Assembly (NCBI RefSeq): GCF_016900875.1
Contig: NZ_JAFEUM010000001.1
Location: forward strand, 124,001-188,000
Length of the DNA: 64,000 bases
Source of the DNA: Vibrio ulleungensis
GTDB taxonomy: Bacteria; Pseudomonadota; Gammaproteobacteria; Enterobacterales; Vibrionaceae
Reading direction: 5' to 3'
The number at the start of each line of letters is the position of its first letter. Positions within the stretch are counted from its first letter, which is position 1. The notes beneath the pieces were generated by a model. That model had not been told where the DNA came from. It saw only the letters and a program-made list of their open reading frames with translations, and ran no database searches. Below are positions 17,318 to 25,765 of the stretch, one piece after another. A program made the translations under genes and the position numbers.

Positions 17318-18211
17318 TTAACGAACAAAAAAGAGAGAAATTCCCACCACCGCCAAGAGTGTCCCCATCGCTTGTTTAAGGGTGATTCTTTCGCCTCGCA
17401 ATGCAAAGATCATGAGGATAAAGATTGGGCTCGTTGCGATCAGCGTCTGAGCGATCGCTGGTGACGCAAACTTAAGCGCAATTTGTTGTAACCAAAGGGC
17501 AAGAAAAGTCCCGATGACGATGGCGCACATCAATAGAGTTTGTTGCGATGTTTGCATTTTTTGCCATTTGACCAATAACTGCTTCAACGTCACTTTCTGT
17601 ATCCAGCGCAAACCCAACCAAACGGCTAATGTGCCAACAGATAACCTAACTAAGGCGCCAACCAAAGGATCAACATCACCCGCGACTAAGGCAAAATGAG
17701 AAATCACCACCCCTGTTGCCTGACAAGCGCTGGCAAGAAGGCCAAAGAGAATGCCTTTTCGGTCTACTGCTTCAGCATCGCTGGGTTCAAACACTACATA
17801 GGTGACGGCCATAGTAGTTACCACAACCCCTAACCATGACAGCATAGGAATTTGCGTTCCTAACACCATCAACGCCAAAACGCCGGATAGCGGTGGTGCT
17901 AACGCTTCGAGTAATAAAGTCTTATTTGCACCGATACGTTTTAGCGCAGCAAAGTAAGCGCTGTCGCCAATCGCGATACCAATGACCCCGGAAACAGCCA
18001 GAACCCAAATATGTTCCGCTTGCATCTCGGCAAGGCCATCGTATGCACCCGTAAAGACTATTGCGACAACCATCAATGTCGACGCGACAACCCCTTTAAT
18101 AAAGTTAAGCTGAAAGGCACTAAATTGATGGCTAAATTGCCCGTAAATCCATGTTGCTATAGCCCACACAACCGCTGCAGACAACGCTGCACTTTCCCCA
18201 ACAAAGCTCAT
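17318..18211 (-). CDS. EamA/DMT-family transporter
   Basis: About 297 residues with ten predicted membrane helices arranged as two EamA repeats, typical of drug/metabolite exporters. The start is taken at ATG 18209-18211 with AGGGAAG upstream; an in-frame GTG two codons earlier is possible. The gene is divergent from the DUF3302 gene. The transported compound is unknown. The roughly 300 bp downstream of it (17022-17317) shows no supported gene. Confidence 0.88.
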   Translation of the reverse strand: MSFVGESAALSAAVVWAIATWIYGQFSHQFSAFQLNFIKGVVASTLMVVAIVFTGAYDGLAEMQAEHIWVLAVSGVIGIAIGDSAYFAALKRIGANKTLLLEALAPPLSGVLALMVLGTQIPMLSWLGVVVTTMAVTYVVFEPSDAEAVDRKGILFGLLASACQATGVVISHFALVAGDVDPLVGALVRLSVGTLAVWLGLRWIQKVTLKQLLVKWQKMQTSQQTLLMCAIVIGTFLALWLQQIALKFASPAIAQTLIATSPIFILMIFALRGERITLKQAMGTLLAVVGISLFFVR

Positions 18212-18345
18212 TGACACTTCCCTATGTAATGTTTAAGCACAGACTAATAACAATTTGATCTAACAAAGGTTTGTATATTTAAACCGATTACCAAATAATA
18301 ACGTATGATAACCGATATATTACACAGCAAAACATAAGGATACCT

Positions 18346-18753
18346 ATGTTTCTCGATTACTTCGCACTCGGATTGCTCATTTTCGTCGCCCTAGTCATTT
18401 TCTACGGCATCATCGTCATTCATGATATTCCCTACGAAATCGCGCTCGAACGCGACCACCCGCATGCGGACGCCATCCATGTAGCAGGTTGGGTGAGTCT
18501 ATTCACTCTACACGCAATTTGGCCATTTTTGTGGATCTGGTCAACATTGTGGCGCAAAGACCGAGGTTGGGGGTTCAGTAAAATCAAACACGAGCAGGAT
18601 GAGCTCCAATCTCAAATACTGTCACTGCATAAAAATATCGAGTACTTACACCATCAAATCGACAGCCTCAAAAATGAGCGAGCAAACAGTGAAGTAGACG
18701 GCACGCAAAATACGGTGACCACAGATACTGAGTCAAGCAAGGGAGACGCATAA
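18346..18753 (+). CDS. DUF3302 inner-membrane protein (YiaW/YibI-like)
   Basis: A 135-residue protein with two membrane segments (about residues 8-26 and 46-66), a conserved HDIPYEIA segment between them, and a hydrophilic coiled-coil tail. This matches DUF3302 proteins such as YiaW, which are usually encoded with an HlyD-type protein, as here. Its TAA overlaps the next ATG by one base. It is thought to be a partner of that membrane-fusion protein. AAGGA precedes the start. Confidence 0.85.
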   Translation: MFLDYFALGLLIFVALVIFYGIIVIHDIPYEIALERDHPHADAIHVAGWVSLFTLHAIWPFLWIWSTLWRKDRGWGFSKIKHEQDELQSQILSLHKNIEYLHHQIDSLKNERANSEVDGTQNTVTTDTESSKGDA

Positions 18754-19883
18754 TGGATTTACTGTTAATACTGACGTACACCGCGCTCTGTGTTGCTGTA
18801 TTCAAAATATTTAAAATACCGCTCAACAAATGGACTGTCCCAACCGCTGTATTGGGCGGCATCGTGCTGATCGGTACACTGATTTTATTGATGAACTACA
18901 ACCACCCTTACACCCAAACTGGTAGCAGTGTCTTTAACACCACTCCGATTGTGTCTACAGTTCGCGGTCGCGTAACTGAGGTCAAGGTAGAAGCAAATAA
19001 GCCTCTACTGGCAGGGGATGTATTGTTCAAGATAGAATCGACACCGTTTGAGAGCGAAGTTATTCGTCTAAAAGCTGAAGTCGCAGCAGCCGAGCAATCA
19101 GTATTCCAATTGGAATCGAGCTACAAAGCGTCAACCGCTGACAGTATTGCAGCCGAAGCCGATCGAGATAAAGCTCAGCGCGAATACGAGCGTTATGAAG
19201 CAGGCTTTAAAAAAGGGGCATTTACCGCGCAGCAAGTCGACACCCGCAAACAGGCTTATTTAGCCAGTGAAGCGCAACTAGACGCCGCTAAAGCGCTTGA
19301 AAACAGCGCTCGCTTGGCATTTGAGTCTGAAATCAATGGCGAAAATACCTCTGTTGCACGCCTAAAAGCACTGCTAGCCACCGCGGAGTTCAACCTAGAA
19401 GAAACCACGGTTCGTGCTCCTACTGATGGATACGTGTCACACCTAGCGCTTCGCCCTGGCATGATGGCCGTACCATTGCCGCTTAGCCCAGTATTAACCT
19501 TTGTGCATACTGATGATGGTCACTATGTAGGTGCCTTTAGACAAAACTCCACCCAGCGCCTGAAAAAAGGGTTTGAGGCCGAGTTCATCTTCCGTGCCCT
19601 GCCCGGCAAGATCTTCAAAGGTGAAGTCATCGAGGTGATACCAGCGATTGCAGAGGGCCAAGTTCAAGCACGAGGCGCACTGCTTAACTCGGCGGCGTTA
19701 GTCACAAGTGGTCGAGTTTTGGTTAAGTTACGTATAAACGATGATCTCAGTGAGTATCAGCTTCCAATGGGTAGCGCAGCTGAAATAGCAGTGTATTCCG
19801 ATAGCTTCACCCACGTAGCGATCATGCGAAAAGTATTGATTCGAATGAAGAGTTGGCAAAACTACCTCTACTTGGATCACTAA
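18753..19883 (+). CDS. HlyD-family membrane-fusion protein (YiaV/YibH-like)
   Basis: A 376-residue protein. An N-terminal membrane region (about residues 1-50) is followed by a biotinyl-lipoyl half motif (VRGRVTEVKVEANKPLLAGD), a long coiled coil (about 95-200) and the matching half (TVRAPTDGYVSHLALRPG). This is a periplasmic adaptor of the EmrA/HlyD type, anchored in the inner membrane. With DUF3302 and the downstream OmpA-like beta-barrel candidate it may form an export path. No inner-membrane pump is encoded beside it. Confidence 0.88.
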   Translation: MDLLLILTYTALCVAVFKIFKIPLNKWTVPTAVLGGIVLIGTLILLMNYNHPYTQTGSSVFNTTPIVSTVRGRVTEVKVEANKPLLAGDVLFKIESTPFESEVIRLKAEVAAAEQSVFQLESSYKASTADSIAAEADRDKAQREYERYEAGFKKGAFTAQQVDTRKQAYLASEAQLDAAKALENSARLAFESEINGENTSVARLKALLATAEFNLEETTVRAPTDGYVSHLALRPGMMAVPLPLSPVLTFVHTDDGHYVGAFRQNSTQRLKKGFEAEFIFRALPGKIFKGEVIEVIPAIAEGQVQARGALLNSAALVTSGRVLVKLRINDDLSEYQLPMGSAAEIAVYSDSFTHVAIMRKVLIRMKSWQNYLYLDH

Positions 19884-19892
19884 AACTGAAAG

Positions 19893-19912
19893 GAGGGAGC
19901 CAAGGCTCCCTC
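19893..19912 (+). other. stem-loop between the HlyD and DUF2860 genes
   Basis: A perfect 9-bp GC-rich stem (19893-19901 and 19904-19912) with a two-base AA centre. No T-run follows, so it is not a standard terminator. It may be an mRNA processing or attenuation element that sets the ratio of the two products. Confidence 0.5.
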
Positions 19913-19957
19913 ACTTTATGGATGCCCTACTAAGGGAACAAAAAGGATTTAGACAGT

Positions 19958-20962
19958 ATGCACCATTCAAAGGCCATTATTGCGTCGTTGTTGTTGATGG
20001 GCACGACATCAGCTCAAGCGCAGCTACGTCCACTCGGCGAACCGGGTTGGGACTTCACACTTAACCTCAGCTTGGGTTACGTCACCAGTGAAAATAATTT
20101 CTCCACCAGCGATGACAATCAAACCATCACTGAATTTGGCTCACCAGAGCACAAAACCTCGTCGACTATCGTTTACCCGCTAGCGCGTGTTCAATACACC
20201 ACACGCGATCGCAGAAACCAGTTCTATATTGGTAACTCTAGCGAGCAGATCTCTAACGCACAGTTTCAGTACGAGTTAGGCTATACCCACCAGTCGCCAA
20301 AGCTCGGAGAAGTGACTTTGGCGTACTTCCCGCAATTACCCTTTCTAAATTCTACGTGGGAAGATCCGTACCTATTGGGCGCACCCAGAGTTGAAACTGA
20401 AGAAAACGCCACTGGCGCGCGTATCGCTTGGCAGCAGTTTTTAGGTACACCACTGACCGTGAAATACGCATACGCAAACATTGATGTCGAAACGGAAAAC
20501 AGTGGTTCAAGCGCAAGTTTAGGTCTTAATGAAGCGCAGCAGCAGCTTCTAGAGCGAGATGGCAACGCTCATCGCCTCGAACTAGAAACGATGTTTCCAT
20601 TTGCTAAAGGGTGGTTTTTGCGCCCAGCGATTCAGTCGACCTATCGCGATGCCAAAGGTGAAGCAATCGCCTTCACCGATTACACACTAAAAATGGGTGT
20701 GCTTCATTTTAATGCCCCTCACACCTTCATCATGAACTTTGAAGGGGGTCAAAGTGAAACTAAAGAGGCTAATCCAATCTTTGATAAAACCATTGAACAA
20801 ACCCAATACAGCGGGTTCTTCATTTACGATTACGCTGGGATTTTTGGTTGGAAAAATGCCAGTCTCAACGCTATCGCAGGCTATACCCAAAGTGACGCTA
20901 ATGTGGACTTTTACAACTCTAAAGGACTCATCACCAGTGTAGGTATGACGTATCGATTTTAG
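19958..20962 (+). CDS. DUF2860 outer-membrane protein
   Basis: A 334-residue protein with a signal peptide (about residues 1-21, ending SAQA), alternating beta-strand pattern and a C-terminal phenylalanine (MTYRF), as in outer-membrane beta-barrels. The sequence fits DUF2860, a family common in Vibrio. It lies 74 bp behind the HlyD-type gene and is probably co-transcribed. The function is unknown; an outer-membrane channel for the upstream adaptor is possible but not the classical TolC type. Confidence 0.82.
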   Translation: MHHSKAIIASLLLMGTTSAQAQLRPLGEPGWDFTLNLSLGYVTSENNFSTSDDNQTITEFGSPEHKTSSTIVYPLARVQYTTRDRRNQFYIGNSSEQISNAQFQYELGYTHQSPKLGEVTLAYFPQLPFLNSTWEDPYLLGAPRVETEENATGARIAWQQFLGTPLTVKYAYANIDVETENSGSSASLGLNEAQQQLLERDGNAHRLELETMFPFAKGWFLRPAIQSTYRDAKGEAIAFTDYTLKMGVLHFNAPHTFIMNFEGGQSETKEANPIFDKTIEQTQYSGFFIYDYAGIFGWKNASLNAIAGYTQSDANVDFYNSKGLITSVGMTYRF

Positions 20963-20990
20963 TTTGCGTGAAACGCACTACAAAATAGAA

Positions 20991-21017
20991 AAGCGAGCCC
21001 AGAGGGCTCGCTTTTTT
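20991..21017. terminator. terminator between DUF2860 and kefB genes
   Basis: A 10-bp perfect stem (20991-21000 and 21004-21013), AGA loop, then a T-run on the plus strand. It lies between convergent genes. Confidence 0.9.
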
Positions 21018-21028
21018 ACGACGTTCGG

Positions 21029-22945
21029 TTACTCATCAAAATCATCGGCATAACCTTTAGGTGGAGGCGTCCAGCCTCGTTCACTGCCAGTATGTCGATC
21101 GCTTCTTTCAGTATTCACCGCGCTCTTGATCGACTCTTCGAGCTCGATAAACAGCTTACGGTAGTTATTGTCATAACGTTCTTCTTCGCTCTCTTCTTGC
21201 CACGCTTTAAACAATTTATCAGAACACGAATCTTCAATATCTCTAAACGCACTGACCTGTTGTTGGGCTTTAAATGGGTGAATGCCCAATTCGATTAACG
21301 TATGACACCCCACCTCCAACGCGCTGTGGAAGGTTTCTGATTCTATAACGTCTGCTCCTGCCTGCCTAAGCCTATAGCCATGACCGCGGTCGAACGCGCG
21401 CGCTAATATTTTCACTTTTGGATAAGTGTGTTTAACGTAGTGTACAAGCTCGACACTGCTCTCGCGATTATCGATCGCAACGACCAAGCAACTTGCCGAT
21501 TCAATCCCCGCGGTATGCAATAAATCTGGCCTACTTGCATCCCCATAAAAGGCTTTGCGTCCAAAACGGCGATACACATCAACTTGACTGCTTTGATGAT
21601 CCAGAACCACGGTTTTTATGCCGTTGGCCAACAAGAGGCGATTAATGATCTGTCCAAACCGTCCTGCGCCCGCAACAATCACGCTGCCTTGCTCATCAAT
21701 GTCATCCGACTCTCGATCATTACTGCTCGCCTCATAGCGAGGTAAAATGACTTTATCAAACAAGATAAACAGCGCCGGCGTTAGGAACATTGAGAGGGCA
21801 ACGACTAACTGAAGTGTCTGCGCCAGCTCTGTCGGGAGCACATGGTTTTGCACACTAAAGCTCAGCAATACAAAGCCAAACTCACCTGCTTGCGCCAGAC
21901 TTAACGCAAAGAGCCAACGGTCACTGTTTTTAATCTTAAAGATCAGCGCCAGAATAAATAGCACCGCTCCTTTAAGCAGCATCACCCCCAGAGTTAACCC
22001 GACAATCACCACAAAATCGTTAGCTAAAATACCAAAATCGATACCTGCGCCTACGGTAATAAAAAACAGCCCCAACAATAGCCCTTTAAACGGGTCGATG
22101 TTGGACTCCAACTCATGTCGAAACTCACTGTTGGCCAGTACAACCCCGGCTAAGAACGTGCCAAGGGCTGGAGATAAGCCAACCAGGCTCATTAATGCTG
22201 CTATACCGATAACCAACATTAATGCGGTCGCAGTAAAGATTTCTCGCAGTCCAGAGGCGGCAACAAACTTAAACAGCGGTCGACTTAGGAAGTGACCACC
22301 CACGACCACAATGGCGATTGAAGCCACAATGACAAGTGCGTAGGCCCACCCTGGCAATCCAGCGACGAGACTCAACTCCTCATGATGCCCGTCACTGTGA
22401 TGAGCGGCATTTTGTGCAAGCTCAACCAGTTCAGGTATGGCCAATAAGGGAATGAACGCAAGCATTGGGATAACCGCAATATCTTGGAACAGCAACACAG
22501 AAAACGCACTTTTCCCACCTTCTGTTTTGGCCAGTCCCTTTTCGCTAAATGTTTGCAACACAATCGCCGTAGAAGAGAGAGAAAAGATCATCCCGATGGT
22601 AAGCGCTATGGTAAACGGTTGTCCAAGCGCCAAAGCGATGCCCATCACCGCAGCACCGGTACCGACAACTTGTAGCCCCCCGAGCCCCAATAATTTGTGG
22701 CGCATTCCCCACAGCATCTTAGGTTCGAGCTCCAAACCCACAAGAAACAACATCATCACCACGCCAAACTCGGCAAAGTGCTGAATGGTCGTGGTTTCTT
22801 CTCCCACTAAACCGGTAATCGGCCCAATAATCACTCCTGCAATGAGATACCCCAACACTGACCCTAAGCCCAACCGCTTAGCGATTGGTACCGCGATAAC
22901 CGCTGCTATCAAATAGATAAATGCTTGTAAAAACAGACCTGTCAT
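21029..22945 (-). CDS. KefB-type monovalent cation:proton antiporter (CPA2)
   Basis: A 638-residue protein. Residues about 1-385 form the multi-span Na+/H+ exchanger-like membrane domain. Residues about 405-520 form a TrkA-N (RCK) nucleotide-binding domain starting VIVAGAGRFGQ. The tail is hydrophilic and charged. This is the layout of glutathione-gated potassium efflux systems of the KefB/KefC type, which protect against electrophiles. Its ATG overlaps the stop of the upstream KefG-like gene (ATGA), supporting a functional pair. Confidence 0.88.
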   Translation of the reverse strand: MTGLFLQAFIYLIAAVIAVPIAKRLGLGSVLGYLIAGVIIGPITGLVGEETTTIQHFAEFGVVMMLFLVGLELEPKMLWGMRHKLLGLGGLQVVGTGAAVMGIALALGQPFTIALTIGMIFSLSSTAIVLQTFSEKGLAKTEGGKSAFSVLLFQDIAVIPMLAFIPLLAIPELVELAQNAAHHSDGHHEELSLVAGLPGWAYALVIVASIAIVVVGGHFLSRPLFKFVAASGLREIFTATALMLVIGIAALMSLVGLSPALGTFLAGVVLANSEFRHELESNIDPFKGLLLGLFFITVGAGIDFGILANDFVVIVGLTLGVMLLKGAVLFILALIFKIKNSDRWLFALSLAQAGEFGFVLLSFSVQNHVLPTELAQTLQLVVALSMFLTPALFILFDKVILPRYEASSNDRESDDIDEQGSVIVAGAGRFGQIINRLLLANGIKTVVLDHQSSQVDVYRRFGRKAFYGDASRPDLLHTAGIESASCLVVAIDNRESSVELVHYVKHTYPKVKILARAFDRGHGYRLRQAGADVIESETFHSALEVGCHTLIELGIHPFKAQQQVSAFRDIEDSCSDKLFKAWQEESEEERYDNNYRKLFIELEESIKSAVNTERSDRHTGSERGWTPPPKGYADDFDE

Positions 22946-23589
22946 AGTTGAGGCTCCTTGATCACGCTTCCGAGATGCTGATTAAGTAAAGGGACTTGGC
23001 GGGCCTTTTTAAGATCCACTTGATCCGCGACCAAAGCTTGTAAGGTCTGCTTCCACTGTTCGGCATGCGCTTTAACCCTGCCCTCTTCAACAGCGGTGCG
23101 CGAGCCAAACAACACAAAAGGTGCGAGATAACGCATTCCGGTTAAATTTGCCGTCTGCTCTAACGGTTGGAGTAACTCTCGAATAGAAAAGTGATTATAG
23201 CCGTCGGTTTGATAAGCTTCTTCTTTACCACCCGCGCTAATCACACACATAAACGACTTACCATGTAACGCGGTTCCGTCGTGGCCATAAGCAAAGCCAT
23301 ACTCAAGGACTAAGTCTTGCCACTCTTTAAAAATCGCCGGTGTCGAATACCAATAAAGCGGAAACATAAACACCACCACATCGTGGTCTTTAAGCCGCTG
23401 CTGCTCTTTATCGATATTGATTCGAAAAGTCGGATATTCGGCGTACAAATCGACCGCAGTTACTCCTGGAATCGTTTGTGACAATTCAAACAGCGGCTTA
23501 TTGACCTCGGACCGTCCAATGGATGGATGAGCAAAGAGTACCAAGACCTTAGAGTTATGCGGTGCGTCTTGTTGATCTGAGTTGGGCAT
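22942..23589 (-). CDS. kefG: KefG/KefF-like NAD(P)H oxidoreductase, antiporter partner
   Basis: About 215 residues of the flavodoxin-like quinone reductase family. The motifs VLVLFAHPSIGRSEVN, FMFPLYWYSTP and VISAGGKEEAY are visible. KefF and KefG are ancillary subunits required for full KefC/KefB activity. I start at ATG 23587-23589, which has an AGGAGAGG ribosome site; the longer open frame to 23718 lacks one. The stop overlaps the kefB start. The choice between KefG and KefF rests on the KefB neighbour. Confidence 0.85.
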   Translation of the reverse strand: MPNSDQQDAPHNSKVLVLFAHPSIGRSEVNKPLFELSQTIPGVTAVDLYAEYPTFRINIDKEQQRLKDHDVVVFMFPLYWYSTPAIFKEWQDLVLEYGFAYGHDGTALHGKSFMCVISAGGKEEAYQTDGYNHFSIRELLQPLEQTANLTGMRYLAPFVLFGSRTAVEEGRVKAHAEQWKQTLQALVADQVDLKKARQVPLLNQHLGSVIKEPQL

Positions 23590-23817
23590 GACCTCTCCTA
23601 ATTCCTTTTTTCTGGCCAATAATTGTCTTATTGGTAGCAGGGTTTCGATTGATTTCAATACGTCATCTGGTAAGATTTTAGCTATACCAAGGTAATGTGT
23701 TACAAAGTATGACACCAAAAACCAAGCAGTGTTGACAAATATTTATCTAAATCACAAGCTTAGGGTATCAATCCAACATCAACAAATAAAAAGAACATCA
23801 TAAAGGAAGTGCGGAAG

Positions 23818-24549
23818 ATGAGTGCCCCCAACACCCAGGCGCTAGGCGTGTCAGACAGCAACAATGTTATCGAGCTTGCGGTCAAAAGCAGTGATGCAAT
23901 TGCGATGGTGTCTCACGGCAGTGAGTTAACCTACAACATTACGACCCCTGTTGGGATAAAGTATCTGGGATGCAGTCGTTTTATTGGAACGCAAGATGAA
24001 AGCCTCATTTTGATTGAGCTGCCTACCATGACCGACAGCGATCGCGACTACTTCTTCCAACCCGGTTTTTGGATAAATGTTCGTGCCATATCTCATCGAG
24101 GTGAAGGCGCACTCATTCACTTTAGAAGCCAAATTCAGCACCTAATTACTGAGCCAATATCATTGGCAGTGATCACTCTGCCACCTAAAATGCAGGTCGA
24201 GCAACTTCGTAAAGAAGCACGTTACGATGTCGCGCTCGATGCTATGGGGCTCGTCGACGATAATCGTTTTGAGTGCGAAATAAGAGATCTGTCTCGGGGA
24301 GGTTGCCGAATGGTGACATCACCGCTCATTCGTCAGTTTAAGCTGACCGATGTTGTTAAATTGCAAGTGAAGTACGAAGGGAAAGCCATCCCTAACATTG
24401 GGGTGCTTAGTGGCACTATATGTAATCAGCAAAATAGCCAACACTATGCGAAATATGGGGTTGCTTTTGACGACATGGGGCAACAGGCCGTTAAGAAACT
24501 GCTGGCTCAATTGAAATTTGATGGTACCAAGCTCGCCCTAAAAACATAA
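23818..24549 (+). CDS. PilZ-domain c-di-GMP receptor (YcgR-like)
   Basis: About 243 residues. The C-terminal PilZ domain (about residues 125-240) has the RxxxR-type motif (RKEARYDV) and the DLSRGGCRM motif that bind cyclic di-GMP. The N-terminal part (about 10-115) fits a YcgR-N/PilZN-like beta domain. ATG 23818 has AGGAAG 8 bp upstream; an earlier GTG is poorly spaced. It is followed 22 bp later by an Hpt gene, so c-di-GMP reading is placed in a phosphorelay cluster. Confidence 0.88.
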   Translation: MSAPNTQALGVSDSNNVIELAVKSSDAIAMVSHGSELTYNITTPVGIKYLGCSRFIGTQDESLILIELPTMTDSDRDYFFQPGFWINVRAISHRGEGALIHFRSQIQHLITEPISLAVITLPPKMQVEQLRKEARYDVALDAMGLVDDNRFECEIRDLSRGGCRMVTSPLIRQFKLTDVVKLQVKYEGKAIPNIGVLSGTICNQQNSQHYAKYGVAFDDMGQQAVKKLLAQLKFDGTKLALKT

Positions 24550-24571
24550 ACTGCATAACCGACGAGAGCTT

Positions 24572-24904
24572 ATGATTGACTTAACTCACTTTTGGAACGC
24601 TGCGGATCATGACCCTGTACTGGCACAACAACTCGCCGATATGTACATAGACGCAGTCCAACAAACAGCAGAGCAAATAGACGATGCGTTACACAATGAC
24701 GATCGCCACATGGTTTGTGAGCTCGTACATCGGCTCAAAGGCAGCACCGCGATCTTAGGGTTTAGTGAACAACAAAACGCACTTGATGAGCTGTACCAAT
24801 ATTCCAAAAGTGCCACAATGGTCGAGTTAACATCGGTGCCAAACGATATTCAGACTCTGCTTTCCCCTATTTTAGACCGTTTACGCCAAGAATTTACTCA
24901 ATAA
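24572..24904 (+). CDS. stand-alone Hpt phosphotransfer protein
   Basis: A 110-residue helical protein with the Hpt signature LVHRLKGSTAILGF, in which the histidine of HRLKG accepts phosphate. It is likely to shuttle phosphate between the hybrid kinase's receiver (25766-28135) and the response regulator (25009-25695), since the kinase lacks its own Hpt domain. It lies directly behind the PilZ gene. The partner assignment rests on position. Confidence 0.87.
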   Translation: MIDLTHFWNAADHDPVLAQQLADMYIDAVQQTAEQIDDALHNDDRHMVCELVHRLKGSTAILGFSEQQNALDELYQYSKSATMVELTSVPNDIQTLLSPILDRLRQEFTQ

Positions 24905-25008
24905 CTCACTGAAAGTGTGAAACTTGTACCATACACACGACAACCACATTAACAATGTTTAGCATTAACTCTACGATAGAGAATAGCCACATTGGTTAAA
25001 GGGAAAAG

Positions 25009-25695
25009 ATGAATCAAACACTCCTAATCGCCGAAGACGACAAAATCACCGCGGCGGTACTTGCCCAAAAATTCAGTCATGCTGGGTATATTACTCACAT
25101 CGTAGACCAAGGTGATCAGGTCGAACGCGCGATCTACAAGTTTCACCCAGACTGCGTGGTGTTAGATATCGGCTTGCCAGTCTTAGACGGCTATGAAGTA
25201 CTAGAGCGCATCAAGTCAACCTTCGACGGGGTTATCGTTTTTTACACCAGTCACGAGTCGGATCTAAACGAAATCAGCGCCCTTCAAAAAGGTGTGGACG
25301 ACATCGTATTTAAGTCCAAAGATAGCCAAATACTCATTGAAAGAGTCAAACGTCTACTCAGTAGTCAGCCAGAAAAACGCGAATCGCACATCGTTGACGT
25401 CAATAACCTCGCGCTGAACGCTAAAAATCAGTGGTGTCAGCTAAACGGACAGCCGATAAGCTTAAGCGAGAGCGAATTTGAGATTCTGTTTTACTTGGCG
25501 CAACATCATGACCAAGTCATAACCCGAGAACAATTTTATCTTGCGATCAAAGGCATTGCATACGATGGCAAAAGCCGCAGTTTTGATCTTAATATTTCTC
25601 GAATTAAAGATAAACTGTCGCGAGCGGGCGCGAACAAAACGCTGATTAAATCAGTACGCGGTAAAGGCTACATGCTATTGAGCGATGAGTGCTAG
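25009..25695 (+). CDS. OmpR-family response regulator
   Basis: A 228-residue protein. The receiver domain (1-120) has the acidic pair AEDD, the phospho-acceptor aspartate in VVLDIGLP and the YTS switch segment. The conserved lysine is present, but the usual following proline is serine (DDIVFKSKD). A winged-helix effector domain (about 130-225) ends in SVRGKGYML, typical of OmpR/PhoB regulators. A strong ribosome site (AAAGGG) precedes the ATG. It probably controls genes in response to the adjacent hybrid kinase. Confidence 0.9.
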   Translation: MNQTLLIAEDDKITAAVLAQKFSHAGYITHIVDQGDQVERAIYKFHPDCVVLDIGLPVLDGYEVLERIKSTFDGVIVFYTSHESDLNEISALQKGVDDIVFKSKDSQILIERVKRLLSSQPEKRESHIVDVNNLALNAKNQWCQLNGQPISLSESEFEILFYLAQHHDQVITREQFYLAIKGIAYDGKSRSFDLNISRIKDKLSRAGANKTLIKSVRGKGYMLLSDEC

Positions 25696-25765
25696 TCTAA
25701 CGTTGTGGGTGGACTAAGCATGCGTTAACAGCAATACTCACCCTAAAACGATCCTAAAGATTACT

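Noticed and set aside
17104..17379. A 91-codon open frame on the plus strand between the MAPEG and EamA genes
   Set aside because: It lacks a ribosome site, overlaps the EamA gene's 3' end and shows no protein-like features.
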